Positions 43,688-53,147 of a stretch of DNA of 64,000 nt are shown one piece after another. Source of the DNA: Porphyrobacter sp. AAP82 (lineage in GTDB: Bacteria; Pseudomonadota; Alphaproteobacteria; Sphingomonadales; Sphingomonadaceae); contig NZ_ANFX01000021.1 of assembly GCF_000331285.1 (NCBI RefSeq), positions 1-64,000 of the forward strand. Reading direction: 5' to 3'. The notes below the pieces were generated by a model. It searched no databases and had not been told where the DNA came from. It saw only the letters and a list, made by a program, of their open reading frames with translations. Every line of letters starts with the position of its first letter. Positions within the stretch are counted from its first letter, which is position 1. The translations under genes were made by a program, and so were the position numbers.

Positions 43688-45307
43688 ATGCGTGAGCGGC
43701 TGGCAGCCGCGGCGAGCGGGGTGCCCGCGCTGCTGCGGCGCTTTCCGGCGCTGACGGCGGTGGCGCTGGGGCTGATCGCGGCCTGCGCCTACCCGCCGCT
43801 CCACCTCTGGCCGCTGGGCCTTGCCGCGCTGGCGGGGTTCGTGTGGCTGGTCCACTCCGCCGAAAACTGGCAGCAGGCTGCGGCGCGCGGCTGGGTGTTC
43901 GGCTGGGCGCACCTGACGCTCGCCAACAACTGGATCGCGACCGCCTTCACCCATCAGGCCAAGATGCCCGAGGTGCTCGGCTGGGCGGCGGTGCCGCTCT
44001 TGTGCGTCTACCTCGCGGTCTATCCGATGCTGGCGGCGCTGGCGGCGCATGGGCTGGCGCGCAAGCAGCCGATGTGGGCCTTCGGGCTGGTGCTGGCAGG
44101 GGCGTGGATCGTCACCGAGTGGCTGAGGGGCTGGGTTTTTACGGGCTACCCGTGGCCGCCGTTGGGGCTGATGCTGCTGGGCACATGGGACGCGCCGGGG
44201 CTGGCGGGCAGCTGGCTGCCAGGGATGGGCAGCTATGCCCTGTCGGGCCTCACCCTGTTTCTCGCGGGGCTGTTCCTGTTCTGCGTTGTGCAAAGGCAGT
44301 GGCTTGCCCTGCTCGCGCTTGCGCTTGCCGTCGTCGGACTGATGTTGGCGCCCGGTACAAAGACGCCGGACTCCGCCCTGCGCTACACCCTCGTCCAGCC
44401 CCATATCCCGCAGTCCGAGATCAACGACGCCTCGAAGTTCGAGGATCAGTTCGAGCGCCTCGCCCGCCTCACCGGCAAGGGCACCGGGAGCCGGCGCATC
44501 GTGCTGTGGCCTGAAAGCGGCGTGCCCGACTATCTCGAGGACGGCTATCCGGCGCGCTACTACACCGCGATGACCGCAGGGGGCGATCCGGACTTCGCCC
44601 GCCGCCGGATCGGCCGGGTGATCGGCCCGCAATCGACCCTGCTGACCGGGGTTGTGAACCTCAATATCGGTCGCCTGCCCGATGGCCGTTCGGGAGCGGT
44701 GAGCGCGCGCAATTCGGTGATGGCGCTGGACGGCGCGGGCCGGATTCGCGGCGGCTACGACAAGGCGCATCTCGTGCCCTATGGCGAATATCTGCCGATG
44801 CGCACCATTCTGGAACCGCTCGGGCTGTCGCGGCTGGTGGCCGGCAGCATCGACTACCTCCCCGGCCCCGGCCCGCGCACGCTGGACCTCGGGCGATACG
44901 GCAAGGCGGGGGTGATGATCTGCTACGAGATCGTCTTCTCCGGCCACGTCGCGTCCCGCGCGAATCGCCCCGACTACATCTTCAATCCCTCCAATGACGG
45001 CTGGTTCGGCAGCTGGGGCCCGCCGCAGCACCTTGCCCAGGCGCGGATGCGGGCGATCGAGGAGGGGCTGCCGGTGCTGCGCTCGACCACCACCGGGATC
45101 AGCGCGGTGATCGACGCGGGCGGCATCGTGCGCGGCACCATCGCACCGGGCAAGGCCGACAGGCTGGAGGGGCTGGTCCCCGCCGCCAAGCCGCCGACGC
45201 TGTTCGCCCGGTGGGGCCATGCGCTGACGCTGGCATGGGCGGCGCTGTTCGCGGGTCTCGGCATCGCGGCACCGAGAGTGCTTGCGCTTGTCCGCGCGCG
45301 CGGCTAG
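43688..45307 (+). CDS. lnt: Apolipoprotein N-acyltransferase
   Basis: 539 residues. About seven N-terminal membrane segments precede a periplasmic nitrilase domain with the Glu-Lys-Cys triad: Glu in IVLWPESGVPDYL, Lys in GGYDKAHLVPYGEYLP, Cys in VMICYEIVFSG. NPSNDGWFGSWGPPQHLAQARMRAIEEG follows, typical of Lnt. It N-acylates lipoproteins, of which several candidates lie in this window. It starts 5 bases after the DUF4167 stop. Confidence 0.95.
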   Translation: MRERLAAAASGVPALLRRFPALTAVALGLIAACAYPPLHLWPLGLAALAGFVWLVHSAENWQQAAARGWVFGWAHLTLANNWIATAFTHQAKMPEVLGWAAVPLLCVYLAVYPMLAALAAHGLARKQPMWAFGLVLAGAWIVTEWLRGWVFTGYPWPPLGLMLLGTWDAPGLAGSWLPGMGSYALSGLTLFLAGLFLFCVVQRQWLALLALALAVVGLMLAPGTKTPDSALRYTLVQPHIPQSEINDASKFEDQFERLARLTGKGTGSRRIVLWPESGVPDYLEDGYPARYYTAMTAGGDPDFARRRIGRVIGPQSTLLTGVVNLNIGRLPDGRSGAVSARNSVMALDGAGRIRGGYDKAHLVPYGEYLPMRTILEPLGLSRLVAGSIDYLPGPGPRTLDLGRYGKAGVMICYEIVFSGHVASRANRPDYIFNPSNDGWFGSWGPPQHLAQARMRAIEEGLPVLRSTTTGISAVIDAGGIVRGTIAPGKADRLEGLVPAAKPPTLFARWGHALTLAWAALFAGLGIAAPRVLALVRARG

Positions 45308-45330
45308 GGCGGTCGGCAGACAAGCGGGAC

Positions 45331-45358
45331 ATAAAGGTTTCCTTATATCTCTATAAGG
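45331..45358 (+). promoter_or_regulatory. Inverted-repeat operator upstream of metK
   Basis: ATAAAGG-TTT-CCTTATA (45331-45347) overlaps the perfect inverted repeat CCTTATA-TCTC-TATAAGG (45341-45358), 50 bases before the metK ATG. The AAGG/CCTT half-sites in AT-rich flanks resemble SahR-type (ArsR family) operators that control metK and ahcY in proteobacteria. Assignment to SahR is inference; no SAM riboswitch fold was seen. Confidence 0.5.
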
Positions 45359-45407
45359 TGCCCTTGGCCCGCCCCGCCACGCCCATTCCAGCCCCCGGGG
45401 GACATCC

Positions 45408-46619
45408 ATGCGCACCAACTACCTGTTCACCTCCGAAAGCGTTTCCGAAGGCCACCCCGACAAGGTCGCCGACCAGATTTCGGACGCGATCGTCGATCTG
45501 TTCCTCTCCAAGGACCCCGAGGCGCGCATCGCCTGCGAAACCCTCACCACCACCCAGCTGGTGGTGCTGGCCGGCGAAATCCGCTGCAAGGGCGTCTACG
45601 AAAACGACGAGTGGGCCCCCGGCGCCAAGGAAGAGATCGAGGCGACCGTGCGCGCCACCGTGAAGCGCATCGGCTATGAACAGGACGGCTTCCACTGGGA
45701 GAAGTTCCTGTTTCTCAACCACCTGCACGGCCAGTCGGCGCACATCGCGCAAGGCGTGGACGCGGGCGAGAACAAGGATGAAGGCGCGGGCGACCAGGGC
45801 ATCATGTTCGGTTACGCCACCGACGAGACCCCGGGCCTGATGCCCGCGACGCTCTACTACAGCCACAAGATCCTCGAGCGCATGGCCGCCGACCGCCACT
45901 CGGGCGCCGCCCCCTTCCTCGAGCCCGATGCCAAGAGCCAGGTGACCCTGCGCTACGAAGGCTCGCTGCCGGTCGCCGCGACAGCGATCGTCGTCTCGAC
46001 CCAGCACAAGCCGGGCTATGACGAGAACGATCCGGCCAAGCAGGCGGAACTTGAAGCCTATGTGAAGGGCGTGATCGCCGACGTGATCCCGCCGGTGCTG
46101 CTGCGCGAGACCGAATATTTCATCAACCCCACCGGCAGCTTCGAAATCGGCGGTCCCGATGGCGACGCGGGCCTTACGGGGCGCAAGATCATCGTCGACA
46201 CCTACGGCGGCGCCTCGCCCCATGGCGGCGGCGCGTTCAGCGGCAAGGACCCGACCAAGGTCGACCGTTCGGCCGCCTACATCACCCGCTACCTCGCCAA
46301 GAACGTGGTCGCCGCCGGCCTCGCCACGCGCTGCACCATCCAGATCGCCTATGCGATCGGCGTGTCGAAGCCTTTGAGCCTCTACGTCGACACCCACGAC
46401 ACCGGCACCGTCGGCGACGACACGATCGAACAGGCGATCCTCGGCATTGCCAAGCTCGGCGGCCTGACCCCGCGTTCGATCCGCACGCACCTTGGCCTCA
46501 ACAAGCCGATCTACCAGCCGACCGCCGCCTACGGCCACTTCGGCCGCACCGCGGAAGGCGACTTCTTCCCGTGGGAACGCCTCGATCTGGTCGACGACCT
46601 CAAGGCCGCGCTGGGCTGA
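45408..46619 (+). CDS. metK: S-adenosylmethionine synthetase
   Basis: 403 residues. MetK motifs: [54 protein letters not shown] (P-loop-like) and the conserved IVDTYGG. It makes SAM from methionine and ATP, the methyl donor used by PrmC and TrmB encoded nearby. [12 protein letters not shown] is the standard start. It lies 100 bases downstream of lnt with its own operator-like sequence. Confidence 0.98.
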   Translation: MRTNYLFTSESVSEGHPDKVADQISDAIVDLFLSKDPEARIACETLTTTQLVVLAGEIRCKGVYENDEWAPGAKEEIEATVRATVKRIGYEQDGFHWEKFLFLNHLHGQSAHIAQGVDAGENKDEGAGDQGIMFGYATDETPGLMPATLYYSHKILERMAADRHSGAAPFLEPDAKSQVTLRYEGSLPVAATAIVVSTQHKPGYDENDPAKQAELEAYVKGVIADVIPPVLLRETEYFINPTGSFEIGGPDGDAGLTGRKIIVDTYGGASPHGGGAFSGKDPTKVDRSAAYITRYLAKNVVAAGLATRCTIQIAYAIGVSKPLSLYVDTHDTGTVGDDTIEQAILGIAKLGGLTPRSIRTHLGLNKPIYQPTAAYGHFGRTAEGDFFPWERLDLVDDLKAALG

Positions 46620-46644
46620 TTTTATGGGACGGGGGGTGCCGGAC

Positions 46645-46735
46645 AGGCCCACCCCCTGCCCCTCCCGCAAGCGGGAGGGGCGTATCCGCGCCAACCATCC
46701 CCCTCCCGATTGCGGGAGGGGTTAGGGGTGGGCCT
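46645..46735. repeat. Palindromic repeat with two hairpins downstream of metK
   Basis: Outer arms aggcccaccccc (from 46645) and ggggtgggcct (to 46735) are inverted. Within them lie cccctcccgc-aa-gcgggagggg and a second hairpin ccctcccg-att-gcgggaggg. This GC palindrome type is a frequent intergenic repeat in related genomes (from memory). It probably also ends the metK transcript. Confidence 0.7.
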
Positions 46736-46795
46736 GCGCCGACGGCCCAAGAAAACCCCTGTGTCACGGCCTCAGATAGGCTACCTATCGGCCCC

Positions 46796-48028
46796 GTGAT
46801 CCCGCCGCCGCCCCCCGCCCCCCGCATCCTCGCGCTCGACGCTTTGCGCGGCATTGCGGTGATCGGCATCATCGGCATGAATGTGCTCGCCTTCGCCATG
46901 CCGGGGCCGGCCTATTACAACCCGGCGAGCTTCAGCCCCCCGGTCTTCGGCAGCACCAGCCCGCCCGATTACTGGGTGTGGCTGGCGAGCTTCGTGTTCA
47001 TCGAGGACAAGTTCCGCACCCTTTTCGCGATGCTGTTCGGCGCAGGGTGCCTGATCCTTGTCGAGCGTTCCGGACCCCGCCCGTGGCGCGCGCATTATGC
47101 GCGGATGGCCGTGCTTTTCGCGATCGGCCTCGTCCATGCGACGCTCCTTGCGAGCAACGACGTGCTGCGCGCCTATGCGCTCGCCGGGCTGGCCCTGCCA
47201 TTGCTTGCCGGGCTCAGCGCCCGCGCGCTGGTGACGGTCGCGCTGGGGCTGCTCGGCGTCCACCTGTTCATGGGGCTCGCGCTGCTCGGGCCTTCGCTGG
47301 CATCATGGCTGGCAGGCCGCGAGGGGTCCGAGCTTGTGCTCTGGGCCGAGCGCCAGTTCGGGCGCGAACCCGCCGCCATCGCCGCGCTGCTCGAACAGGG
47401 GCGCGAGGCCTTTGGCGCGCGCGTCGTCCGCCGCACCCTCGGCATTCCGGCGCAGATGATCGCGCTGGTTGCCGCGCTGCCCTTGAACCTGTCGGCGATT
47501 GCGCTGGGCATGGGGCTGTGGCGGGGCGGGATGCTGAAGGGCGCGTGGCGCACCTTCCGGCTCCGGCGGATCGCCGGGCTTGCCGCGCTTGTCGCGCTGC
47601 CGGGGCTGCTGGGCCTCGCGGGCGTGCTGGTCAGCACCGGCTTTCCCGCCGCGCTGGTCGGGCCGGTGGCCCTGCTGCTGTCCGCACCCTTCGACATGGC
47701 GCTGGCGGTCGCTTACGCCGCGCTCGCCATGGCCTTCCTCGGCAGCGGCGCGGCGGCGGAGCGGCTGGCGATGGCCGGGCGGCTGTCGCTCACCAACTAT
47801 CTGATGACGAGCGTGATCCTGTCGGCGATCTTTGCGTCCTGGGGCCTCGGCCTGTTCGGCGAGGTGACGCGCTGGCAGGCCTTTGCGATCGGGCTGGTGC
47901 CGGTGGCGGCGATGCTGGCGTGGTCGCCTGTCTGGGTCACGAAAGTAGGACAGGGGCCGTTCGAACGGCTGTGGCGGCGGCTTTCGCACCGGCTTGCATC
48001 GGGTCTTTCCTACACGCCTGAAAAGTGA
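46796..48028 (+). CDS. DUF418 family membrane protein
   Basis: 410 residues from a GTG at 46796; the true start is uncertain. About ten membrane segments. Family marks: LALDALRGIAVIGIIGMNVLAF, KFRTLFAMLFGAGCLI, and near the C-terminus GRLSLTNYLMTSVI and GPFERLWRRLSH, as in DUF418/YeiB proteins. This family includes acyltransferase-like membrane proteins of unknown substrate. The frame upstream through the repeat is not credible coding. Confidence 0.85.
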   Translation: MIPPPPPAPRILALDALRGIAVIGIIGMNVLAFAMPGPAYYNPASFSPPVFGSTSPPDYWVWLASFVFIEDKFRTLFAMLFGAGCLILVERSGPRPWRAHYARMAVLFAIGLVHATLLASNDVLRAYALAGLALPLLAGLSARALVTVALGLLGVHLFMGLALLGPSLASWLAGREGSELVLWAERQFGREPAAIAALLEQGREAFGARVVRRTLGIPAQMIALVAALPLNLSAIALGMGLWRGGMLKGAWRTFRLRRIAGLAALVALPGLLGLAGVLVSTGFPAALVGPVALLLSAPFDMALAVAYAALAMAFLGSGAAAERLAMAGRLSLTNYLMTSVILSAIFASWGLGLFGEVTRWQAFAIGLVPVAAMLAWSPVWVTKVGQGPFERLWRRLSHRLASGLSYTPEK

Positions 48029-48157
48029 CAGCCTTGCGGGGATGAACGCCCGCGCGCCCGTTTGGATGACCGCTCAGGACAGGCTGCACACGACGCGCGG
48101 TTTTCCGTCCCTGGACAGTGTCTCATTGTCTCCTACACGCCAAGCCGGCAGGTGCGC

Positions 48158-49321
48158 TCAGCCGTGCTCCCCGTGGATCGGCGAGGGCCGGTCCAGGGCC
48201 AGTTCGGCGTCGGAGAAGGTGAAGGGGCTCCTCACCCCCGCCATCCCGCCAAGCTCGATCCGCAGCCCCCGGGCGATGACCTGCGGATCGGCGAAGACCT
48301 CGTCCAAGCGGTTGATGGGGCCGGCCGGAACGCCTGCGGCATGGCAGGCATCGAGCAGGCCCTGCTTGGTCCACCCGGCGGTGGCGGCGGCGATTGCGGC
48401 GTCCAGCGCCGCGGCGTTGGCGGTGCGATCGCCGTTGGCGGCAAAGCGCGGATCGGTGGTGAGGCTCGCGAGGCCCAGCACCGCCATCAGCTTGTGGAAC
48501 AGCCCGTCATTGGCCGGCGCAAGGATCACGTGCCCGTCACTGACGGCGAAGACGCCGTATGGCGCGACCTGGGCATGGGCATTGCCCATCCGCGGCGGGT
48601 TCTGTCCGCAAGTGAAGAGGTATGTCGCCTGGTTGGCAAGCATGCCCACCGAGCAATCGAGGAGGCTCATGTCGACCTGCTGGCCCCTCCCGTGCATGGG
48701 CCCCGTGCGCGCGCGCATCAGCAGCGCCGCCTGCACGCCGTTCGCCGCCCACACGCCGGTGGCAAGGTCGCTGATCGAGATGCCCATCTTGACGGGGTGG
48801 CCTTGCGGTTCGCCGGTCAGCGACATGAGGCCGCTCATCCCTTGCGCGACGAAGTCGTATCCGGCCTCCGCGCTGCGCGGGCCAGTCTGGCCGAAGCCGG
48901 TGATCGAGCAGTACACAAGGCCCGGATTGGCGGCGGAGAGGGAGGGGTAATCGAGGCCGAACTTGGCGAGGCTGCCGGTCTTGAAGTTCTCGATGAGAAC
49001 GTCGGCCCCGGCGATGAGGGCCTTCACGCGGGCGAGGTCATCGGGATCGGCGAAGTCGGCGATGATGGAGCGCTTGCCGCGGTTGCAGGCGTGGTAATAG
49101 GCGGCCTCGCGGTGGACGGTGCCAGCAGCGTCGGTGCGCTCCACCCAGGGCGGGCCCCACAGGCGGGTGCCGTCGCCTTCCGGGCTCTCGACCTTGATGA
49201 CATCGGCGCCGAGGTCGGCGAGGATCTGCCCGCAGAACGGCCCGGCGAGCACGCGGGCGAGCTCGATGACCTTGAGGCCGGCGAGCGGCGCCTTGGGGTT
49301 GCGGGGCTGGTCGAGCCACAT
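48158..49321 (-). CDS. CaiB/BaiF family (type III) CoA-transferase
   Basis: 387 residues. PLAGLKVIELARVLAGPFCGQILADLGADVIKVESPEGDG at the N-terminus is the family signature. The catalytic Asp lies in GRGQQVDMSLLDCSVGM, and YDFVAQGMSGLMSLTGE is typical. It swaps CoA between carboxylic acids; donor and acceptor are unknown. It is 3 bases downstream of the esterase gene and probably in one operon with scoA/scoB on the minus strand. Confidence 0.93.
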   Translation of the reverse strand: MWLDQPRNPKAPLAGLKVIELARVLAGPFCGQILADLGADVIKVESPEGDGTRLWGPPWVERTDAAGTVHREAAYYHACNRGKRSIIADFADPDDLARVKALIAGADVLIENFKTGSLAKFGLDYPSLSAANPGLVYCSITGFGQTGPRSAEAGYDFVAQGMSGLMSLTGEPQGHPVKMGISISDLATGVWAANGVQAALLMRARTGPMHGRGQQVDMSLLDCSVGMLANQATYLFTCGQNPPRMGNAHAQVAPYGVFAVSDGHVILAPANDGLFHKLMAVLGLASLTTDPRFAANGDRTANAAALDAAIAAATAGWTKQGLLDACHAAGVPAGPINRLDEVFADPQVIARGLRIELGGMAGVRSPFTFSDAELALDRPSPIHGEHG

Positions 49322-49324
49322 GGC

Positions 49325-50206
49325 CTAGCGCTCCAGCTCGGCCTTGAGGAAGCGGACCGAGTCGGCCAGCACCGTGCCCTTGGCGCGGAACGGGACCGAG
49401 AGCGCCATGACCACCTCCTCGTGGGAGAGCGGGCCGTAGTTGACGACGTCGGCAACCGCGCCCAGCTCGCGCTGGCGGGCGGCGAGGCTGAGGGCGTTGC
49501 GGGCGCGGACGGTGGTGTCGCCATCGGAAGTGACGAGCAGCAGCGGCGGCGCGTCGGCACGGGCGAAGGTGACCGGCTGGGTCTCGGCCGGCTCGGGCCA
49601 CTGGCTGAAGGCGGCGATGGCGCGATCGGAGGTGAAGGGGTGGAAGTCGTAGGGGCCCGACAGGCCGACCGCGGCCTTGACCCCCGCCGGGTCCGCCCCC
49701 GCCGCGGCGAGCCGCTTGGCATCGAGCGCCAGCATCACCGCCTGATAGGCCCCGGCCGAGTGGCCCATGAAGGCGATCCGCCCGGGGTCGCCGCCGTGCC
49801 TTGCGATGGTCTGCTGGGTCCAGGCGACCGCCTCGGCACCATCGTCGAGGAAGGCCGGGAAGTGGACGCCGGGCACCTTGCGGTAGTCGGGGATGACGAC
49901 GAGGAAGCCCTCGCGCGCCAGGGCCCGTCCGGCGAAGGCATAGGAGGTGCGCTCGCCCTTGGCCCAGCCGCCGCCATACCAGAAGATGACGACCGGCAGC
50001 TTGCCAGCCGCTGCTTCGGGCTTCCAGATGTCGAGGCTCTGGCCGTGGCTGCCGAAAGCGATGCCTTCAGCCGCCAGCACCGCGCCGCCCGCCCCGCCGG
50101 CGATGCGGTCGTACCACGAGAGCAGCCGCGGCGGCGAGGTGAAGGCGAGAACCCCGCCCACCGCCGCCGCCAACGCGAAGCCGCCGATCGCGAGCTTGCG
50201 CTTCAT
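49325..50206 (-). CDS. Alpha/beta hydrolase (esterase/lipase-like), membrane anchored
   Basis: 293 residues. An N-terminal membrane segment ([22 protein letters not shown]) leads to a BD-FAE/esterase-like hydrolase: VIFWYGGGWAKGERTSY (oxyanion, YGGG in place of HGGG), nucleophile FMGHSAGAYQAV, acid SDGDTTV, His LSHEEVV. The ATG at 50206 overlaps the scoB TGA (TGATG), so it is translated with scoB. Longer frames upstream are antisense noise. Confidence 0.87.
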   Translation of the reverse strand: MKRKLAIGGFALAAAVGGVLAFTSPPRLLSWYDRIAGGAGGAVLAAEGIAFGSHGQSLDIWKPEAAAGKLPVVIFWYGGGWAKGERTSYAFAGRALAREGFLVVIPDYRKVPGVHFPAFLDDGAEAVAWTQQTIARHGGDPGRIAFMGHSAGAYQAVMLALDAKRLAAAGADPAGVKAAVGLSGPYDFHPFTSDRAIAAFSQWPEPAETQPVTFARADAPPLLLVTSDGDTTVRARNALSLAARQRELGAVADVVNYGPLSHEEVVMALSVPFRAKGTVLADSVRFLKAELER

Positions 50207-50856
50207 CAGGCGGCGAAGTGCGCGGTGGTGCTCGCCGCGATGTCGGCCCCGGTGACGCCCGGAGCCATCTCGATCAGGCGGAACGGCTCGCCCTTGGAGG
50301 GGCGCTGGAACACGGCAAGGTTGGTGATGACCATGTCGACCACGCCTGCGCCGGTCAGCGGCAGGGTGCATTGGGGAATGAACTTCGGGCTGCCGTCCTT
50401 GGCGGTGTGGTCCATCACCACGATGATCTTCTTGACCCCTGCGACAAGGTCCATCGCCCCGCCCATGCCCTTGATCATCTTGCCCGGGATCATCCAGTTG
50501 GCGATGTCGCCATCCTGGCTCACTTCCATCGCGCCGAGCACGGTGAGGTCGATATGCCCGCCGCGGATCATGGCAAAGCTGGTCGCGCTGTCGAAATAGG
50601 CGCTGTGCGGCAGTTCGGAGATGGTCTGCTTGCCGGCATTGATGAGATCGGGATCGACCGCGTCGTCATAGGGGAAGGGCCCGATGCCGAGCATCCCGTT
50701 CTCGCTCTGGAGCGTCACCAGCATCCCTTCGGGGATGTGGTTGGCGACCAGCGTCGGGATGCCGATGCCGAGGTTGACGTAATAGCCGTCCTTCAATTCG
50801 CGCGCGGCGCGGGCGGCCATCTCGTCGCGGGTCCAGCCGGTGGGAAGCGTCGTCAT
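50206..50856 (-). CDS. scoB: 3-oxoacid CoA-transferase subunit B
   Basis: 216 residues. [20 protein letters not shown], the catalytic Glu motif [43 protein letters not shown] and [25 protein letters not shown] identify the beta subunit of succinyl-CoA:3-ketoacid CoA-transferase. With ScoA it activates acetoacetate. Unusually it is separated from scoA by a lipoprotein gene. Start at [20 protein letters not shown] (50856). Confidence 0.94.
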   Translation of the reverse strand: MTTLPTGWTRDEMAARAARELKDGYYVNLGIGIPTLVANHIPEGMLVTLQSENGMLGIGPFPYDDAVDPDLINAGKQTISELPHSAYFDSATSFAMIRGGHIDLTVLGAMEVSQDGDIANWMIPGKMIKGMGGAMDLVAGVKKIIVVMDHTAKDGSPKFIPQCTLPLTGAGVVDMVITNLAVFQRPSKGEPFRLIEMAPGVTGADIAASTTAHFAA

Positions 50857-50870
50857 GGGAAGAGGTGTCC

Positions 50871-51947
50871 TTACTGGCCCAGCAGCGGTTCGATCAGGAA
50901 CCACCCGTCGCCGATCAGCGGTTCGATGCCGGCGCCGGCTTCGGGGTTGCGCAGGTATTTGAAGCGCAGGTCGAAATCGGGCCGCTCGTCACCGGCGATG
51001 GCAATGATGCAGGTGATCCCGGCGAGGTTGGCGCGGCGCTGGTCCTTGCTGTCGCCCTCGTCGCGGCGCAGCGAGATGATATCCTGCCCGCGCGGGTCGA
51101 GCCCGGATTGCTCGAGCGCGGTGCGAAGACTGCCTGACTGGTCGGTCGAAAGGTCCGTAAGCCACGCGATCTCGACCCGCGCCTCGCGCAGCACCGCAAG
51201 GCCGAGCGCGAGGCTGGGGAGCTGGCCGGGGCTGGCAGGCGGCGCGAAGATGCCGCCCGCCGGATCGAGATCGATCACCGCGATAAGCTGCTCGCCGGCC
51301 GAACAGCGGCGGCGCTTGCCATCGAGCGCGACCGGATCGGCAAGAATCGCCGAGGGCAGCTCGGCCCCGCCCGCCGCCTGCCGCGCGGCGGCCTGGGTGT
51401 AGCGCACGAAGCGCGCGAAGTTGGCCTGCCCGGACGCAAGCGGGCGTTCGGGATCGGGATAGGCGGTCGGCGGGCCGAGCGCGGCGATGCTCGCGGGAGC
51501 GGGGGCAGGCGTCGGGGTCGGCGGAGGGACCGGCTCGGGGGCCGGCGGGGGTGCCGCAGCGATCGCTGGCACCGGCTTGGGGGCCGGGACTGGCGTCGGC
51601 GTCGGGGCAGGCGTCGGGGCAGGCGTCGGGGAAGGTTGGGGCGCAGGCGTCGGGACCGCGACCGGCGGCGCAGCCACCGTTGCCACCGCCACGGGTGCCA
51701 CCGCCACGGGGCGCGCCGGTTGGGGCGCAGGCCCGGGTGCCGGGGGCGAGACGATCACGACCGGCGTCGCTTCTGCGGCCGGGGTTGCTGCGGGCGTCGG
51801 TGCGGCTTCGGGCTGCTCGCCGTCCTTGATCACCCGCGATCCGACCATCGTCGATCCCGCGATCACCGGGATCACCGCCGCCACGCAGCCCGACAGCGAC
51901 GTCCCCGCCAGCAATGCCAGCAGCGCCGCAAACTTCTTGTCCATCAC
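50871..51947 (-). CDS. Lipoprotein with Pro/Ala linker and degenerate HAD-like domain
   Basis: 358 residues. Lipobox LSGC at about residue 21 means a membrane-anchored lipoprotein. Residues about 50-155 are a long Pro/Ala/Thr linker. The C-terminal about 190 residues show HAD-phosphatase landmarks like the acid-phosphatase lipoproteins: motif [10 protein letters not shown] (226-228), AWLTDLS (motif II), SKDQRR with Lys301 (motif III) and [12 protein letters not shown] (motif IV). The Thr after the DxD pair of motif I is missing, so activity is doubtful. The ATG overlaps the scoA stop (ATGA) and its stop is 14 bases before scoB, so it is translated between the two CoA-transferase subunits. Confidence 0.75.
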   Translation of the reverse strand: MMDKKFAALLALLAGTSLSGCVAAVIPVIAGSTMVGSRVIKDGEQPEAAPTPAATPAAEATPVVIVSPPAPGPAPQPARPVAVAPVAVATVAAPPVAVPTPAPQPSPTPAPTPAPTPTPVPAPKPVPAIAAAPPPAPEPVPPPTPTPAPAPASIAALGPPTAYPDPERPLASGQANFARFVRYTQAAARQAAGGAELPSAILADPVALDGKRRRCSAGEQLIAVIDLDPAGGIFAPPASPGQLPSLALGLAVLREARVEIAWLTDLSTDQSGSLRTALEQSGLDPRGQDIISLRRDEGDSKDQRRANLAGITCIIAIAGDERPDFDLRFKYLRNPEAGAGIEPLIGDGWFLIEPLLGQ

Positions 51948-52666
51948 GCCGTCTCCCTCTCCCGCACGGTCCGGAACTCGATCTTCTTGTCATAGGGCGC
52001 GCCGAGGACGATCCGGTTAACGAATACGCCCGCCAGATGGATCTGGTCGGGATCGAGGCTGCCCGCTGGCACCACCTCCTCGACCTCGGCGACGCACACC
52101 TTGCCGCAGGTCGCGGCGGGCAGATTGAAATTGCGCGCGGTCTTGCGGAACACGAGGTTGCCGGTTGCGTCGGCCTTCCACGCCTTGACGATCGCAAGAT
52201 CGGCGAAGATCCCGTGCTCGAGGATATAGGTCTGCATCACCCCGTCGCGGTCGGGGAAGTCCTTGTGCTCCTTGCCCTTGGCGACTTCGGTGCCCACGCC
52301 GGTGCGGGTGTAGAAACTCGGGATCCCCGCGCCCCCTGCCCGCATCCGTTCGGCGAGGGTCCCCTGGGGGCAGAACTCGACTTCGAGCTCACCGGCAAGA
52401 TACTGCCGCTCGAACTCCTTGTTCTCGCCGACATAGGAGCTGATCATCTTGCTGACCTGCCGGGTGCGCAGCAGCTTGCCGATGCCCTCGTTGTCGATCC
52501 CGGCATTGTTGCTGGCGAAGGTGAGGTTCCTGACGCCCGAATCGCGGATCGCATCGAGCAGCCTTTCGGGCAGGCCGCAAAGGCCGAAGCCCCCTGCGGC
52601 GATCAGCAGGTCATCACGCAGCACGCCGGCGAGCGCGCTTGCGGCGTCGGGGTAGAGCTTGGTCAT
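51944..52666 (-). CDS. scoA: 3-oxoacid CoA-transferase subunit A
   Basis: 240 residues. LIAAGGFGLCGLPERLLDAI, FASNNAGIDNEGIGKLL, GELEVEFCPQGTLAERMRAGGAGIPSFYTRTGVGTE and KADATGNLVFRKTARNFN are the alpha-subunit signatures. It works with ScoB. The downstream lipoprotein start overlaps its stop. The 481-base gap upstream (52667-53147) is described under the candidate RNA entry. Confidence 0.95.
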   Translation of the reverse strand: MTKLYPDAASALAGVLRDDLLIAAGGFGLCGLPERLLDAIRDSGVRNLTFASNNAGIDNEGIGKLLRTRQVSKMISSYVGENKEFERQYLAGELEVEFCPQGTLAERMRAGGAGIPSFYTRTGVGTEVAKGKEHKDFPDRDGVMQTYILEHGIFADLAIVKAWKADATGNLVFRKTARNFNLPAATCGKVCVAEVEEVVPAGSLDPDQIHLAGVFVNRIVLGAPYDKKIEFRTVRERETA

Positions 52667-52779
52667 TGCGGCTCGGCTGCCTCTTGTGGTGTCGCCCAGG
52701 GATGACCCCGATGGCGGGATCGGAGCAGTGATTAGAGCGTTCGGGAGGCGCTGTCACCCCTCGCGCGACTCGAAGTCGA

Positions 52780-53040
52780 ATCAACTTTCATGTTGCGACG
52801 CAAAACGGTCACAAAGGCATTTTTTGCCCAATCTTTGAGCGACTGCCGCCGATTTGGGCAGAAATTTGCAAGTTTGCGCACAAATTTGCACCGAAATGGG
52901 TGTTGATTGCACTCTTTGCAACGAACTACGCGTCTTTCGCACTTGCACAATCGGCTCATCTGCGGCATTTGGAAGGTGCCTTTCAGGCATCCTCTCCCAA
53001 ACTTTCCAAGCCCGGTGCCTCGCACCGGGCTTTTTTCTTG
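52780..53040 (+). ncRNA. Candidate small RNA: AT-rich block ending in a strong terminator
   Basis: The 481-base gap between scoA and the Cdc48-like gene has no convincing protein. From about 52780 the sequence turns AT-rich against the high-GC surroundings. It includes the stem TGCCCAATC...GATTTGGGCA (about 52825-52863) and repeated AAATTTGCA, and ends at a perfect intrinsic terminator (53008-53036). A short frame beginning LIALFATNYASFALAQS is possible but would read through the terminator. Promoter not identified; 52667-52779 holds nothing else. Confidence 0.4.
53008..53036 (+). terminator. Strong intrinsic terminator
   Basis: aagcccggtgc and gcaccgggctt form an 11-bp stem with a 3-base loop (53008-53032), followed by TTTTTT to 53036. 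It is oriented for plus-strand transcripts, yet the only annotated plus-strand gene nearby begins 110 bases downstream. This implies an upstream transcript. Confidence 0.9.
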
Positions 53041-53147
53041 CCGGTTGGCGCTACCGCTCGGCCGGCTCCGCGCGCCCCGTCCCGATTGCATTCGGCTCCC
53101 CCCCTTCCTAGCTTGGCGGTCAACCACCGCTTGGACAGGACTGCCCC

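Noticed and set aside
45308-45407. SAM riboswitch upstream of metK
   Set aside because: No SAM-I, SAM-II or SAM/SAH consensus core was seen; the structure is better explained as an operator dyad.
51480-51800. Regular GGCGTCGGGG-type repeats as possible CRISPR
   Set aside because: They are Pro/Ala/Thr codon repeats in a lipoprotein linker; spacing is irregular and no spacers exist.
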